In this document: positions 56,230 to 64,000 of the stretch, one piece after another | How the letters are laid out: each line of letters begins with the position of its first letter | Position numbering within the stretch: the stretch's first letter is position 1 | From: Streptomyces sp. CB02009 | GTDB taxonomy: Bacteria; Actinomycetota; Actinomycetes; Streptomycetales; Streptomycetaceae | Assembly: GCF_001905825.1 (NCBI RefSeq) | Contig: NZ_LIVV01000009.1 | Location: 186,001 to 250,000, forward strand | Direction: 5' to 3' | Length of the DNA stretch: 64,000 nt | The notes under the pieces: model-generated | The model's input: the letters and a program-made list of their open reading frames with translations, nothing else | What the model was told of the DNA's origin: nothing | Databases searched by the model: none | Position numbers and translations under genes: made by a program

Positions 56230-57876
56230 ATGCGCAGTGGAGCCAAGGTCGCCGTCGTCGGGGGAGTCTTCGTCGTCGTGGCGGGCGGAGTCGGATACGG
56301 GGGCTACAACCTCTGGAACGGCGTGATGGGCGGGGAGACCTCACCGCGGTCCAACTCGGCCCAGGCGCCGAGGACCGGGCCCGTCACGGACGAGGAGGTC
56401 ACCACGGCCGCGCGGGACTTCCTGGCCGCCTGGGCCGCCGGGGAGCCGGAGAAGGCCGGGCAGCTGACGAACGACCCGGTCGCGGCGGGGCCGGCGGTGG
56501 CCGCCTACCACGACGGGGCGCGCGTCTCGGAGGCCGTGATCACGCCGGGGACGCCGACCGGGACGACCGTGCCGTTCACGGTGAAGGCCGTGATCACCTA
56601 CGAGAACGTGTCGAAGCCCTGGTCGTACACCTCCCGGCTGACCGTCGTCCGGGGGCAGACGACCGGCCGGGCCCTGGTGAAGTGGGCGCCGTCCGTGCTC
56701 CACCCGAAGCTGCTCACGGCCGGGGCGACGCTGCGCACGGGGGTCGCGAAGACGGCCCCCGTGAAGGCGGTCGACCGGGACGGCACGGAGCTGACGGCCG
56801 CGAAGTACCCCTCGCTGAGACCCGTCCTGGACACCCTGCGCCAGCGGTACGGGGCGAAGGCGGGCGGCGAGAGCGGCGTCGAGACCTGGATCGACTCGGG
56901 CAGCGAGTCCGTGCCCGACTCCCCCCTCCTGGTCCTGTCGAAGGGGAAGCCGGGCACGCTGAGGACCACCATCGACGCGGGCGTCCAGGCGGCGGCCGAG
57001 AAGGCGGTGAAGGGGTACGGGAGCGCCTCGGTGGCCGCGATCGAGCCGTCGACGGGCGCGGTCCTGGCGGTCGCCAACAGCCCCGCCACCGAGTTCAACG
57101 TGGCGTTCCAGGGAGCCCAGGCCCCCGGCTCGACGATGAAGATCGTCACGGCGGCGATGATGATGCAGAACGGGCTGGCGACGCCCGACACCAAGGTCGA
57201 GTGTCCTTCCACCGTCCTGTCGAGGGGCACGACCTTCCAGAACCTCAAGAAGTTCAGCATCAGCGACGGCACCCTCACCGCGGCCTTCCGCCGCTCCTGC
57301 AACACCGCCTTCATCAAGGCGATCAGCAAGCTCAGCGACAAGGGCATCGCGGACACCGCCCTCGGCGACACCGCCCGCGACTCCTTCGGCATAGGCCAGG
57401 TCTGGCAGGTGGGCGTGACGGCATCGGACGGCAGCGTGCCCGAGTCGGCCGGCAGCGAGACTCCCGCCTCGTACATCGGCCAGGGCAAGATCACGATGAG
57501 CGCGCTGAACGTCGCCTCGCTCTCCGCGACCGTGAAGAACGGCGGCTTCCTCCAGCCCTACCTGGTGGCGCGGGAGCTCGACGACCGTGAGTTCGCCACG
57601 GCCGAACCGCTCTCCCGCGAGGTCGCCAGGGGGCTGCGCACGATGATGACCGCGGCCGCGACGGCGCCGGACGGCACCGCGCTCCGCGCGATGTCCGGGC
57701 TCGCCTCCCCGAAGGGCGCCAAGACCGGCTCCGCCGAGGTCGACGAGCAGGAGACCTCCAACAGCTGGTTCACCGGCTACTCCGGCGACCTCGCGGCGGC
57801 CGCGGTCGTCCAGGAGGGCGGCCACGGCGGCGACTCGGCGGGCACGGTGGTGGCGAAGGTGCTGGCGGCCGGCTGA
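56230..57876 (+). CDS. Penicillin-binding protein (MecA_N plus transpeptidase)
   Basis: A 548-aa membrane-anchored PBP from the ATG at 56230. One membrane helix (about 5-25), a NTF2-like MecA_N domain (about 50-170), then a transpeptidase domain with SxxK in GSTMKI (about residue 302), SxN in RRSCNTAF (about 356) and KTG in AKTGSAEV (about 508). It crosslinks peptidoglycan, most likely as a class B PBP for a specialised developmental or wall-repair task. GGGGAGGGGAG precedes the start. A further start 10 codons upstream is less likely. Confidence 0.93.
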   Translation: MRSGAKVAVVGGVFVVVAGGVGYGGYNLWNGVMGGETSPRSNSAQAPRTGPVTDEEVTTAARDFLAAWAAGEPEKAGQLTNDPVAAGPAVAAYHDGARVSEAVITPGTPTGTTVPFTVKAVITYENVSKPWSYTSRLTVVRGQTTGRALVKWAPSVLHPKLLTAGATLRTGVAKTAPVKAVDRDGTELTAAKYPSLRPVLDTLRQRYGAKAGGESGVETWIDSGSESVPDSPLLVLSKGKPGTLRTTIDAGVQAAAEKAVKGYGSASVAAIEPSTGAVLAVANSPATEFNVAFQGAQAPGSTMKIVTAAMMMQNGLATPDTKVECPSTVLSRGTTFQNLKKFSISDGTLTAAFRRSCNTAFIKAISKLSDKGIADTALGDTARDSFGIGQVWQVGVTASDGSVPESAGSETPASYIGQGKITMSALNVASLSATVKNGGFLQPYLVARELDDREFATAEPLSREVARGLRTMMTAAATAPDGTALRAMSGLASPKGAKTGSAEVDEQETSNSWFTGYSGDLAAAAVVQEGGHGGDSAGTVVAKVLAAG

Positions 57877-57932
57877 CCCACCCCTCGGAACCCGGTCGCA
57901 TGGCCCGTACAACCAACGCTAGCGTGCGGGCC

Positions 57933-58427
57933 ATGACCGCTGACGACAGCACCGCCCTCGCCCACCCCCAGTTCGCCGCCGCCCTCCGGGAGCTGGGGCT
58001 CGACGTCGAGATCCGCCGCTTCCCGCACGAGACCCGCACCGCGCAGCAGGCCGCGGAGGCCATCGGCTGCGCGGTGTCGGAGATCGTGAAGTCCCTGGTC
58101 TTCGCGGCCGACGGGGTCCCGGTCCTCGTCCTGATGGACGGCGCCTCGCGGGTGGACGTCGAGCGGGTGCGGTGGGAGCTGTGCGCCGGGGAGGTGACCC
58201 GGGTCGACGCGAAGGTCGTCCGGGAGACGACCGGGTACGCGATCGGGGGCGTCCCGCCGTTCGGGCACCGCACCCGGACCCGGGTCCTCGCCGACCGGGG
58301 CCTGCTCGACCACGACCTCGTGTGGGCGGCGGCGGGCAACCCGCACACGGTGTTCGCCCTCGACCCTAAGTCGCTGGTCTCGCACGCCGGCGCGACCCTG
58401 GTGGACGTCCGGGAGCCCACGGCGTGA
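57933..58427 (+). CDS. YbaK/ProX-type aminoacyl-tRNA deacylase
   Basis: A 164-aa protein of the INS superfamily that removes wrong amino acids from tRNA. Visible hallmarks are TAQQAAEAIGCAVSEIVKSLVF (with the conserved Lys at about 50), TRVDAKVVRETTGYAIGGVPPFGH (the GXXXP loop) and WAAAGNPHTVFALDP. A TAGCGT box lies 7 nt before the ATG, which hints at a leaderless mRNA. The stop overlaps the next gene's GTG (GTGA), so it is coupled to an EamA transporter. Confidence 0.92.
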   Translation: MTADDSTALAHPQFAAALRELGLDVEIRRFPHETRTAQQAAEAIGCAVSEIVKSLVFAADGVPVLVLMDGASRVDVERVRWELCAGEVTRVDAKVVRETTGYAIGGVPPFGHRTRTRVLADRGLLDHDLVWAAAGNPHTVFALDPKSLVSHAGATLVDVREPTA

Positions 58428-59275
58428 CGCCGCTCGTCACGCTGGCCGTCCTGGTCGCCGCCGTCACGCACGCGAGCTGGAACGCCCTGGCGCACCACAT
58501 CAAGGACCAGCTGGTCTCGTTCACGCTGATATCCGGCGGCGGCGCCCTCATCGGCCTGGCCGCGGCCCTCTTCGTGCCGTTGCCCGCGGCGGAGGCCTGG
58601 CCGTACCTGGGGGCCTCCGCGCTGCTGCACGTCGGCTACATGGTGCTGCTCATGCGCTCGTTCTCGCTGGGCGACTTCGGCCAGATGTACCCGATCGCGC
58701 GCGGTACGGCCCCGCTGGCCGTGACGGCGCTCGCGGCGGTGTTCGTGGACGAGATCCCGGACGGCTGGCAGCTGCTGGGCGTCGCGGTGGCGTGCGCGGG
58801 CCTGACGGGCCTCGCCCTGTGGGGCATCCGGGGCAAGGGGCAGCGCCCCCACTGGCCGGCACTGCTCGCGGCGGGCGCCACGGGCCTGGCGATCGCGCTG
58901 TACACGGTGGTGGACGGGGTCGGCGTCCGCGCCTCGGGCACGCCCCTGGGCTACATCGCGTGGCTGATGATCCTGGAGGGCCTGGCGATCCCGGCGTACG
59001 CCCTCTGGACCCGCCGGGCGGCCCTGCTCCCCCAGCTCCGCCCGCACGCGGGGCGGGGTCTGCTGGGCGCGGCCCTGTCGGTGGCCGCGTACGGCCTGGT
59101 GCTCTGGGCCCAGACGAAGGCGCCGCTGGCCCCGGTCGCGGCGCTGCGCGAGTCCTCGATCATCGTGGGCGCGGCCATCGGAGCACTGTTCTTCAAGGAG
59201 CGCTTCGGCGCCCCGAGGGTCGCGGCGGCGGGCCTGATGGCGGCGGGCATCGGACTGATGCTGCACGCCGGGTGA
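58424..59275 (+). CDS. EamA/DMT-family transporter
   Basis: A 283-aa membrane protein with ten predicted helices in two EamA repeats (about residues 1-130 and 135-283). The first repeat ends near ALAAVFVDEIPDGWQLLGVAVACAGLTG and the second near GALFFKERFGAPRVAAAGLMAAGIG. DMT proteins export metabolites or amino acids. Coupling to a deacylase suggests a link to amino-acid toxicity, but this is inference. The 3' end starts a run of GTGACGG repeats. Confidence 0.92.
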   Translation: MTPLVTLAVLVAAVTHASWNALAHHIKDQLVSFTLISGGGALIGLAAALFVPLPAAEAWPYLGASALLHVGYMVLLMRSFSLGDFGQMYPIARGTAPLAVTALAAVFVDEIPDGWQLLGVAVACAGLTGLALWGIRGKGQRPHWPALLAAGATGLAIALYTVVDGVGVRASGTPLGYIAWLMILEGLAIPAYALWTRRAALLPQLRPHAGRGLLGAALSVAAYGLVLWAQTKAPLAPVAALRESSIIVGAAIGALFFKERFGAPRVAAAGLMAAGIGLMLHAG

Positions 59276-59357
59276 CGGGGGCGGCCGGTGTGACGGGCGG
59301 GCGCCGGGTGACGGGGCGGCCTGGGCAGGCACCGGGTGACGGGCCCCGCGGTGACGG
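59266..59357. repeat. GTGACGG repeat array across the EamA gene stop
   Basis: Five copies of GTGACGG in about 90 bp. The first contains the EamA TGA stop (59273-59275). A 15-bp exact copy, CGCCGGGTGACGGGG, recurs at 59302-59316. The array holds no supported gene. Confidence 0.75.
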
Positions 59358-59367
59358 CCGGGCGGCG

Positions 59368-59652
59368 TCAGCCGACGCCGACACCCACGCCCGCGCCCGC
59401 ACCGGGGGCCGGGCCGTCCCAGGACGCGCGGAAGAAGTCCGTACGGACGCGGCGGAAGCCGGTGTGACCGGTGGCCTGGGCGTGGGACAGACACCAGACG
59501 GCGGGCCCGCGGCCGTCGTCCGCCGCGCCGGAGCCGTCGAGGCAGGTGGTGCACTCGGCCTCGGTGACGGTCCCGCTGCCCGTCCGGTCGGGCCGTAACG
59601 CCCAGAGCCGGGGCCGCCGGGCGGTCCGGTGGTACGCCCCCGCCGCGCTCAC
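59368..59652 (-). CDS. DUF7848-like small protein with a TTA codon
   Basis: A 94-aa protein with a Cys pair (CTTC, about residues 34-37), a Trp-Cys segment (WCLSHA, about 53-58) and TGHTGFRRVRTDFFRASW (about 61-78), which resembles the DUF7848 family of Streptomyces. The Cys/His spacing may bind zinc. The tail is a Gly/Val repeat (GAGAGVGVGVG). Codon 19 is TTA (plus-strand 59596-59598), so it should depend on bldA. The GTG start overlaps the stop of a small upstream ORF (GTGA) and has no good ribosome-binding site of its own. Function unknown. Confidence 0.75.
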   Translation of the reverse strand: MSAAGAYHRTARRPRLWALRPDRTGSGTVTEAECTTCLDGSGAADDGRGPAVWCLSHAQATGHTGFRRVRTDFFRASWDGPAPGAGAGVGVGVG

Positions 59653-59768
59653 CTCGCCCCACCCCCCGCCGCCGGGGCGGCGACGGCCCGTACGGCCGGG
59701 CGGCGGCCCGGCGGGGGCGGTAACAGCCGGCGGACCGGGCCGGCACGGCGGACGCCAGGGATGCTCAC
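59649..59768 (-). CDS. 39-aa TTA-containing leader ORF coupled to DUF7848-like gene
   Basis: A short ORF from the GTG at 59768, with a strong AAGGAG 6 nt upstream, to a TGA that overlaps the next gene's GTG. The product is Pro/Arg/Ala-rich. Codon 16 is TTA (plus-strand 59721-59723). The frame is open a further 39 codons upstream, but that part uses codons unusual for this genome (TTG, AGA, GGT, CTT) and starts without a site. It may be a regulatory leader peptide rather than a functional protein. Confidence 0.5.
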   Translation of the reverse strand: MSIPGVRRAGPVRRLLPPPPGRRPAVRAVAAPAAGGGAR

Positions 59769-60072
59769 GTCGACGCTCCTTCGAAGCGGTGGTCTCGCCC
59801 CGGCCGGTCGCGCGGTCGCGGGGGCCTTGCTGTTTCTCGTACGGACCAGCAAGATCAACTCACCGTTGCGGTCGAGATACGGCACGTGATCGCCGTCACA
59901 GCATGCCCACCCGCACCGGAAGAACGCAAGAAGTGCGAACTCCCCCTCGGCGTCCCCGAGTCCGGGCCCAAAGCAGGCCGGGGAGAGGGCGTGCGCGGCA
60001 CGACCCGGCCTGGACGGAAGGAGGGCCCGGCACCCGGGCGGAACCGCGGACCACCGCAGGGCGTCCGCCCCC
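59769..60072. other. Intergenic region upstream of the TTA leader ORF
   Basis: 304 bp between the leader ORF and the SDR stop. It is less GC-extreme near 59830-59930 than its surroundings, as expected of a promoter for the leftward leader ORF. I cannot assign exact promoter boxes. The remainder, near 59950-60070, is GC-rich with no supported gene. Confidence 0.5.
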
Positions 60073-60855
<783 letters not shown>

Positions 60856-60959
60856 GCGCCCGATCTCAGCACCCGGCTCCGGGCGGCGCCAGCCCCCCGT
60901 AACATCCCGTTCATCAATTACCCCCGCCCATAAGCACGGAGAAAGCCGAGATACGGCAA

Positions 60960-60975
60960 TTCGGCCAGAGCCGAA
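60960..60975. promoter_or_regulatory. Inverted repeat before the dioxygenase promoter
   Basis: TTCGGC-CAGA-GCCGAA has perfect 6-bp arms and lies 5 bp upstream of a consensus -35 TTGACA. It is a candidate operator for the divergent SDR/dioxygenase pair. Confidence 0.5.
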
Positions 60976-60980
60976 AGGCT

Positions 60981-61010
60981 TTGACACACCCCTGGCGCGA
61001 ATACCACGAT
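60981..61010 (+). promoter_or_regulatory. Predicted dioxygenase promoter
   Basis: A perfect consensus -35 TTGACA (60981-60986), an 18-bp spacer and a poor -10 CACGAT (61005-61010), about 40 bp before the ATG at 61051. Confidence 0.45.
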
Positions 61011-61050
61011 CTACTTCGCCGCCGACCACGCTTTCATCAGGGGGAAAACC

Positions 61051-61788
61051 ATGTCCACGTATCAGTCCGGTGTCGAGGAAATCGCGGAGTCCCTTTCCTC
61101 CCGGAGCTACGACCTGATCTCGGGCGAGAAGGTGAAGCAGCTTCTCCTCCAGCGCTCCGAGACCGCCGTCGACGACCTGGAGGCGTTCCGCGACAGCTGG
61201 TCGCGGATGCCGCTCGACAGCTACATGGCGGACGGCGGACGCTACCGCCGCCGCCGGCACGCCACCCTGAGCGCGCCCCGCGCGAGCAACGACTACCGCG
61301 TCGAGGCGCACCAGCCGCACTACCAGGGGCTCGACTACAACACCCTCAACGGCGGCGTGGCCCGGCACTACGAGCCGTTCGAGGACCAGATCCTGCGCGG
61401 CCGGACCATGGACAGCCTGCTCACCCTCGGCTGCGACATCTTCGGCCGCCTCGCCCCGTACTCGGGCTGGCACATCGAGGCCCACCAGTTCCGCATCGAG
61501 GTCAACGGCGAGGAGGTCGGCCTGCCCACCCCGGAGGGCGTGCACCGCGACGGTGTCACGTTCGTCCTGATGGCGATGGTCGGCCGTGCGAACGCCACCG
61601 GCGGCGAGAGCACCGTCTTCAACCTGGACAAGCAGCCGGTCGAGAAGTTCTCCCTGACCGACCCGCTCGACGTGGCCCTCGTCAACGACGAGCGGGTCTA
61701 CCACGGCGTCTCGCCGATCGAGCAGATCGATCCGGCCGCCCCGGCCTCGCGCGACGTGCTGGTCATCACCTACCGTCACAAGCCCTGA
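61051..61788 (+). CDS. 2-oxoglutarate/Fe(II) dioxygenase, amino-acid hydroxylase type
   Basis: A 245-aa protein of the 2OG-Fe_Oxy_2 family, whose known members (such as isoleucine 4-hydroxylase of Bacillus thuringiensis) hydroxylate free amino acids. The iron triad is His165-x-Asp167 (GVHRDGVTFV) and His218 (RVYHGVSPI); Arg234 or Arg242 would bind 2-oxoglutarate. Other family features are RYRRRRHATL and NGGVARHYEPF. The ATG at 61051 has AGGGGGAAAA upstream. It is followed by a LysE exporter and divergent from an SDR. The substrate is unknown. Confidence 0.9.
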   Translation: MSTYQSGVEEIAESLSSRSYDLISGEKVKQLLLQRSETAVDDLEAFRDSWSRMPLDSYMADGGRYRRRRHATLSAPRASNDYRVEAHQPHYQGLDYNTLNGGVARHYEPFEDQILRGRTMDSLLTLGCDIFGRLAPYSGWHIEAHQFRIEVNGEEVGLPTPEGVHRDGVTFVLMAMVGRANATGGESTVFNLDKQPVEKFSLTDPLDVALVNDERVYHGVSPIEQIDPAAPASRDVLVITYRHKP

Positions 61789-61796
61789 AGTCAGGG

Positions 61797-61845
61797 GCGG
61801 GTGGGAGGGGGCGGGTTCCGCGCGGACCCGGGCCCTCCCGCCCGC
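61797..61845 (+). terminator. Terminator after the dioxygenase gene
   Basis: A 13-bp stem with one G-T pair (61797-61809 with 61833-61845) and an inner CGGGT/ACCCG stem, starting 9 nt after the stop. It separates the dioxygenase from the LysE gene or attenuates readthrough. Confidence 0.75.
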
Positions 61846-61892
61846 TCACCCCTCGATTGAGTACGTGAGCGAGAAGGCGGGAAGTCGGGAAC

Positions 61893-62510
61893 ATGGGTCA
61901 GCTCATCGCCGTGGCGGTCATCACCATTCTGGCTGTCATCAGCCCCGGCGCGGATTTCGCGATGACCGTCCGCAACAGTTATCTGTACGGAAGGACCGCC
62001 GGCGTTCTCGCGGCCGTCGGAATTGCACTCGGTGTTCTCGTCCACGTCACCTACACCATGCTGGGTGTCGGACTTCTGGTCTCCCGGACGCCGATGCTTT
62101 TCACGGCGATGAAACTCATCGGCGCCGCCTATCTGGTGTACATCGGCTACAAGACGTTCGTCACCAAGGCCCAGGTGGACATCGACCTGTCGGAGGACGG
62201 TGGCCTCTCGAAGGCCGGGGCGCTCCGCACCGGCTTTCTGACGAACGCGCTCAACCCGAAGACGATGCTGTTCGTGCTGAGCACGTACACGCAGGTCGTC
62301 AGCGCCGACACCCCCGTCTTCCAGCAGGTCGGCTACGGGCTCTTCATGTCCTTCGCCCACCTGGTCTGGTTCGGCCTGGCCGCGGTCCTCTTCTCCAACC
62401 AGGCCCTGCGGTCCCGGCTGTTGCAGCGGCAGACCGTGCTCAACAAGGTCATCGGGGCCGTGCTGGTCGGACTGGGCATGCTGCTGGCGCTGACGCCCGC
62501 CATGGCCTGA
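61893..62510 (+). CDS. LysE-family amino-acid exporter
   Basis: A 205-aa membrane protein with six predicted helices. The opening VITILAVISPGADFAMTVRNSYLYGR carries the family's SPGPDF-type motif (here SPGADF, about residues 15-20), and FLTNALNPKTMLFVLS (about 110-125) is the second family signature. Members export lysine, threonine, homoserine or related amino acids. Same direction as the dioxygenase, about 100 bp downstream, behind a hairpin. ATG at 61893. Confidence 0.93.
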   Translation: MGQLIAVAVITILAVISPGADFAMTVRNSYLYGRTAGVLAAVGIALGVLVHVTYTMLGVGLLVSRTPMLFTAMKLIGAAYLVYIGYKTFVTKAQVDIDLSEDGGLSKAGALRTGFLTNALNPKTMLFVLSTYTQVVSADTPVFQQVGYGLFMSFAHLVWFGLAAVLFSNQALRSRLLQRQTVLNKVIGAVLVGLGMLLALTPAMA

Positions 62511-62520
62511 CCCGCCCGGT

Positions 62521-62610
62521 CGACGCACCGCCTCCCGCGCGTCAGACCGTCGACGCCCCGCCTCCCGCGGGTCGGTCCGTCGACGCGCCGCCTCCCGCGG
62601 GTCAGTCCGT
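62521..62610. repeat. 3 x 30-bp tandem repeat across the YbaK2 stop codon
   Basis: Exact 30-bp periods at 62521-62550, 62551-62580 and 62581-62610 with a few substitutions. Unit 3 contains the TGA stop of the minus-strand YbaK gene (62602-62604). Unit 1 keeps the TGA and unit 2 has CGA. Confidence 0.93.
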
Positions 62611-63159
62611 CGAGACCCGCTCCACCCGCGGCTCCGCGATCGCCCGGTAGTCCTCCGACGACAGGGCGATCGAGCGGTCGAGGCGCGCGGCGTTGAAGTA
62701 GAACTCCCCGTGCGTCAGCAGAGCGGGGTCCACGAGGAGTTCGAGCCGCTCGTCGAAGGCGAACGGCAGGATCGTGCCGCTCGGCGAACCCGCGAGGTCC
62801 TCCGCGATCTCCGGCGACGCGAAGGAGACGTACGTGCCGCCGTACAGCGCCTTCACCGCGTTCAGGTCGATCCGCCGGTCGCCGGGGACGACGACCAGCG
62901 CGAAGCGCTTCTCCTTCTTGCCGATCTTCACCATGGCGATGATGCACTTGGCCGCCTCGGCGAGCGTGTGTCCGCGCAGCGCGCTGACGGCCTCGGTGCC
63001 GCCCTCGGGGGCGTGCTCGATCACCCGGTAGGCGGCGCCGCGCTCGTCCAGCAGGGCGAGCAGCTTCTCGTACGTCCCGTGGTCGGGCGTCGCGTCGGTC
63101 TCGGTCGCGGTCGCGATCTCTGCATCGGTCACGGCATCGGTCACGGCGTCGGCGGTCAT
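62602..63159 (-). CDS. Second YbaK/EbsC-type deacylase
   Basis: A 185-aa YbaK-domain protein. An Ala/Thr/Asp repeat head (TDAVTDAVTDAEIATATETD, residues 6-25) precedes the domain at about 32-180. Family features are AEAAKCIIAMVKIG (conserved Lys), VVVPGDRRIDLNAVKALYGG, FASPEIAEDLAGSPSGTILPF (the GXXXP loop) and EFYFNAARLDRSIALSSEDY. It probably edits mischarged tRNA or binds an uncommon aminoacyl-tRNA. The ATG at 63159 has GAGGAGG 8 nt upstream. It lies 27 nt after an ArsR-type regulator, in one operon. Confidence 0.92.
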   Translation of the reverse strand: MTADAVTDAVTDAEIATATETDATPDHGTYEKLLALLDERGAAYRVIEHAPEGGTEAVSALRGHTLAEAAKCIIAMVKIGKKEKRFALVVVPGDRRIDLNAVKALYGGTYVSFASPEIAEDLAGSPSGTILPFAFDERLELLVDPALLTHGEFYFNAARLDRSIALSSEDYRAIAEPRVERVSTD

Positions 63160-63186
63160 GGGGGTTCCTCCTCGGTACGGCATGGT

Positions 63187-64000
63187 TCAAGTGGTTTCGT
63201 ACGACGGCGCGTTGACCCTACGCCGGTTGTCCAGGTGCCTGAGCAGCGCGACACCCGAGGCGTCCAGTTCGTACAGCACCCGGACGCCCGCCCGGCGCCG
63301 GCGCACCACGCCCGCCGCCACCAGGGACGTGAGGTGCTCGGAGACGGTGCTCGGCGCGAGGCCGAGGGTCGCCGCCAGATCCGAGGTCGTGGTCGGTGCG
63401 ACCAGGCCGCGGACCACCCCGGCCCGGCTGCGGCCGAGCAGGATCTCGAGCCGGTCGCCGCGCGCGGGTTCGTCGCCCTCCTCGTCGGCCCGCCCGCCGG
63501 CCCGCCGCCCGGCCCGGTTCTCGCACGCCAGGACGGCGGCCCCCTCGGCCTGGTACGACACGGCCGCCACCCCGTTCGGGGCGAAGCCCAGGAGCGAGGC
63601 CCCCCGGCCGAACACCAGGGGTACGAGGACGATGCGGGAGACGTCCGCCCTCACCGCGATCCTGCCCGGCGGTCCGGTGTGCAGCCGCAGGACGTCGCCG
63701 CGGCGCGACACGGCCCCGTTCAGGGTGCCGAGGAGGCGGTCGGGCCCCTGGGTGGCGAGCACCCGGGCCCGGAGCAGGATGTCGTCGTCCGTGACGGTCC
63801 GCAGGGACGCCTCGTACGGGGCGAGGGCGGCGCGCGCGTAGCGCGGGAGGAAGGCGCACAGGTCGGCGATCCGCGCCGCGGGATCCGCGTACAGCGGGCG
63901 CACCTCGACGGGGACGCCCTGCGGGAACCACCGCTCCAGCTCCTCCCGCACCCGGGCCGGGGGCACCGCGCGGAGCAGCGCGATCTCCTCGGCCGGATCC
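63187..64000 (-). CDS. ArsR-type regulator with DUF5937-like domain (partial)
   Basis: The frame is open through the right edge: the codons 63967-63999 read DPAEEIALLRA, clearly protein-like, so the true start is outside the window. About 270 C-terminal residues are present. A DUF5937-like sensor domain is followed by an ArsR/HTH_20 helix-turn-helix near the C-terminus (APTTTSDLAATLGLAPSTVSEHLTSLVAAGVVRRRRAGVRVLYELD). The segment between them (RAGRRAGGRADEEGDEPARGD) is a disordered insert. It probably autoregulates the operon with the YbaK protein. Confidence 0.85.
   Translation of the reverse strand, partial: DPAEEIALLRAVPPARVREELERWFPQGVPVEVRPLYADPAARIADLCAFLPRYARAALAPYEASLRTVTDDDILLRARVLATQGPDRLLGTLNGAVSRRGDVLRLHTGPPGRIAVRADVSRIVLVPLVFGRGASLLGFAPNGVAAVSYQAEGAAVLACENRAGRRAGGRADEEGDEPARGDRLEILLGRSRAGVVRGLVAPTTTSDLAATLGLAPSTVSEHLTSLVAAGVVRRRRAGVRVLYELDASGVALLRHLDNRRRVNAPSYETT

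Noticed and set aside
59769..59885. Longer version (78 aa) of the leader ORF
   Set aside because: The upstream 39 codons lack a ribosome-binding site and use rare codons for this genome. The internal GTG at 59768 has AAGGAG.
62521..62610. Regular 30-bp repeats considered as a CRISPR array
   Set aside because: There are only three contiguous units with no spacers between them and no cas genes, so it is a plain tandem repeat.

Overview
This window is very GC-rich chromosomal DNA with strong third-position G/C bias, GTG and TTG starts, rare TTA codons and many leaderless or short-leader genes. Together with the gene content (glmU-prs-rplY-pth, the tatD-rpfB-ksgA-ispE block, galTEK, Tam/TamR, Pmt, and an Xre/DUF397/ATPase trio) this points to a Streptomyces species, in the conserved core rather than the chromosome arms. 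I see no insertion sequence, phage, CRISPR array or rRNA. One tRNA, tRNA-Gln(UUG), lies just before glmU.

Layout. 1-2 kb: a FtsX-type ABC exporter (permease cut by the left edge). 2.2-5 kb: a secreted-type PAF-acetylhydrolase-like hydrolase divergent from a 14-TM MFS exporter. 5-6.7 kb: an Xre regulator/DUF397/anti-sigma-type ATPase locus. 6.7-11.3 kb: two paralogous secreted FG-GAP proteins. 11.4-12.9 kb: a VOC protein and a Scy/FilP-like coiled coil. 13-18 kb: a polymorphic-toxin-type cluster (YrhB-deaminase-SUKH-4 fusion, WHH nuclease-SUKH-1 fusion, a TTA-containing YwqJ deaminase, SUKH-3) whose end overlaps an orphan histidine kinase. 19.4-28.9 kb: core metabolism (tRNA-Gln, glmU, prs, rplY, pth, a small membrane protein, ppc, acyl-CoA desaturase plus its TetR). 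29-32.8 kb: a second pair of FG-GAP proteins sharing an identical 5' hairpin leader. 32.9-39.5 kb: tam/tamR, two orphan LuxR-type response regulators (one lacking the phospho-acceptor Asp) and galT-galE-galK. 39.7-43.4 kb: two membrane-anchored PQQ-propeller paralogues. 43.5-47.4 kb: an ABC-F ATPase, a VapBC-like module and an acyltransferase. 47.5-53.2 kb: ispE, rsmA (ksgA), rpfB, tatD, a zinc-ribbon protein and rsmI. 53.3-59.3 kb: pmt, a class A beta-lactamase-like hydrolase, a penicillin-binding protein, a YbaK deacylase and an EamA transporter. 59.4-64 kb: a DUF7848-like gene coupled to a TTA-containing leader ORF, then a divergent SDR / 2OG-Fe(II) dioxygenase / LysE exporter set, a second YbaK protein and an ArsR-type regulator cut by the right edge.

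The observations most worth following are: (i) five genes whose 3' ends carry tandem repeats that copy the stop codon beyond the gene; (ii) the dioxygenase-dehydrogenase-exporter set at 60-62.5 kb, which resembles a hydroxy-amino-acid pathway; (iii) bldA-type TTA codons in a toxin-type deaminase and in a coupled leader ORF plus its downstream gene; (iv) the identical hairpin that encloses the ribosome-binding site of two FG-GAP genes; (v) several well-formed operator palindromes in divergent promoter regions. All domain calls were made by reading the translations without database searches.
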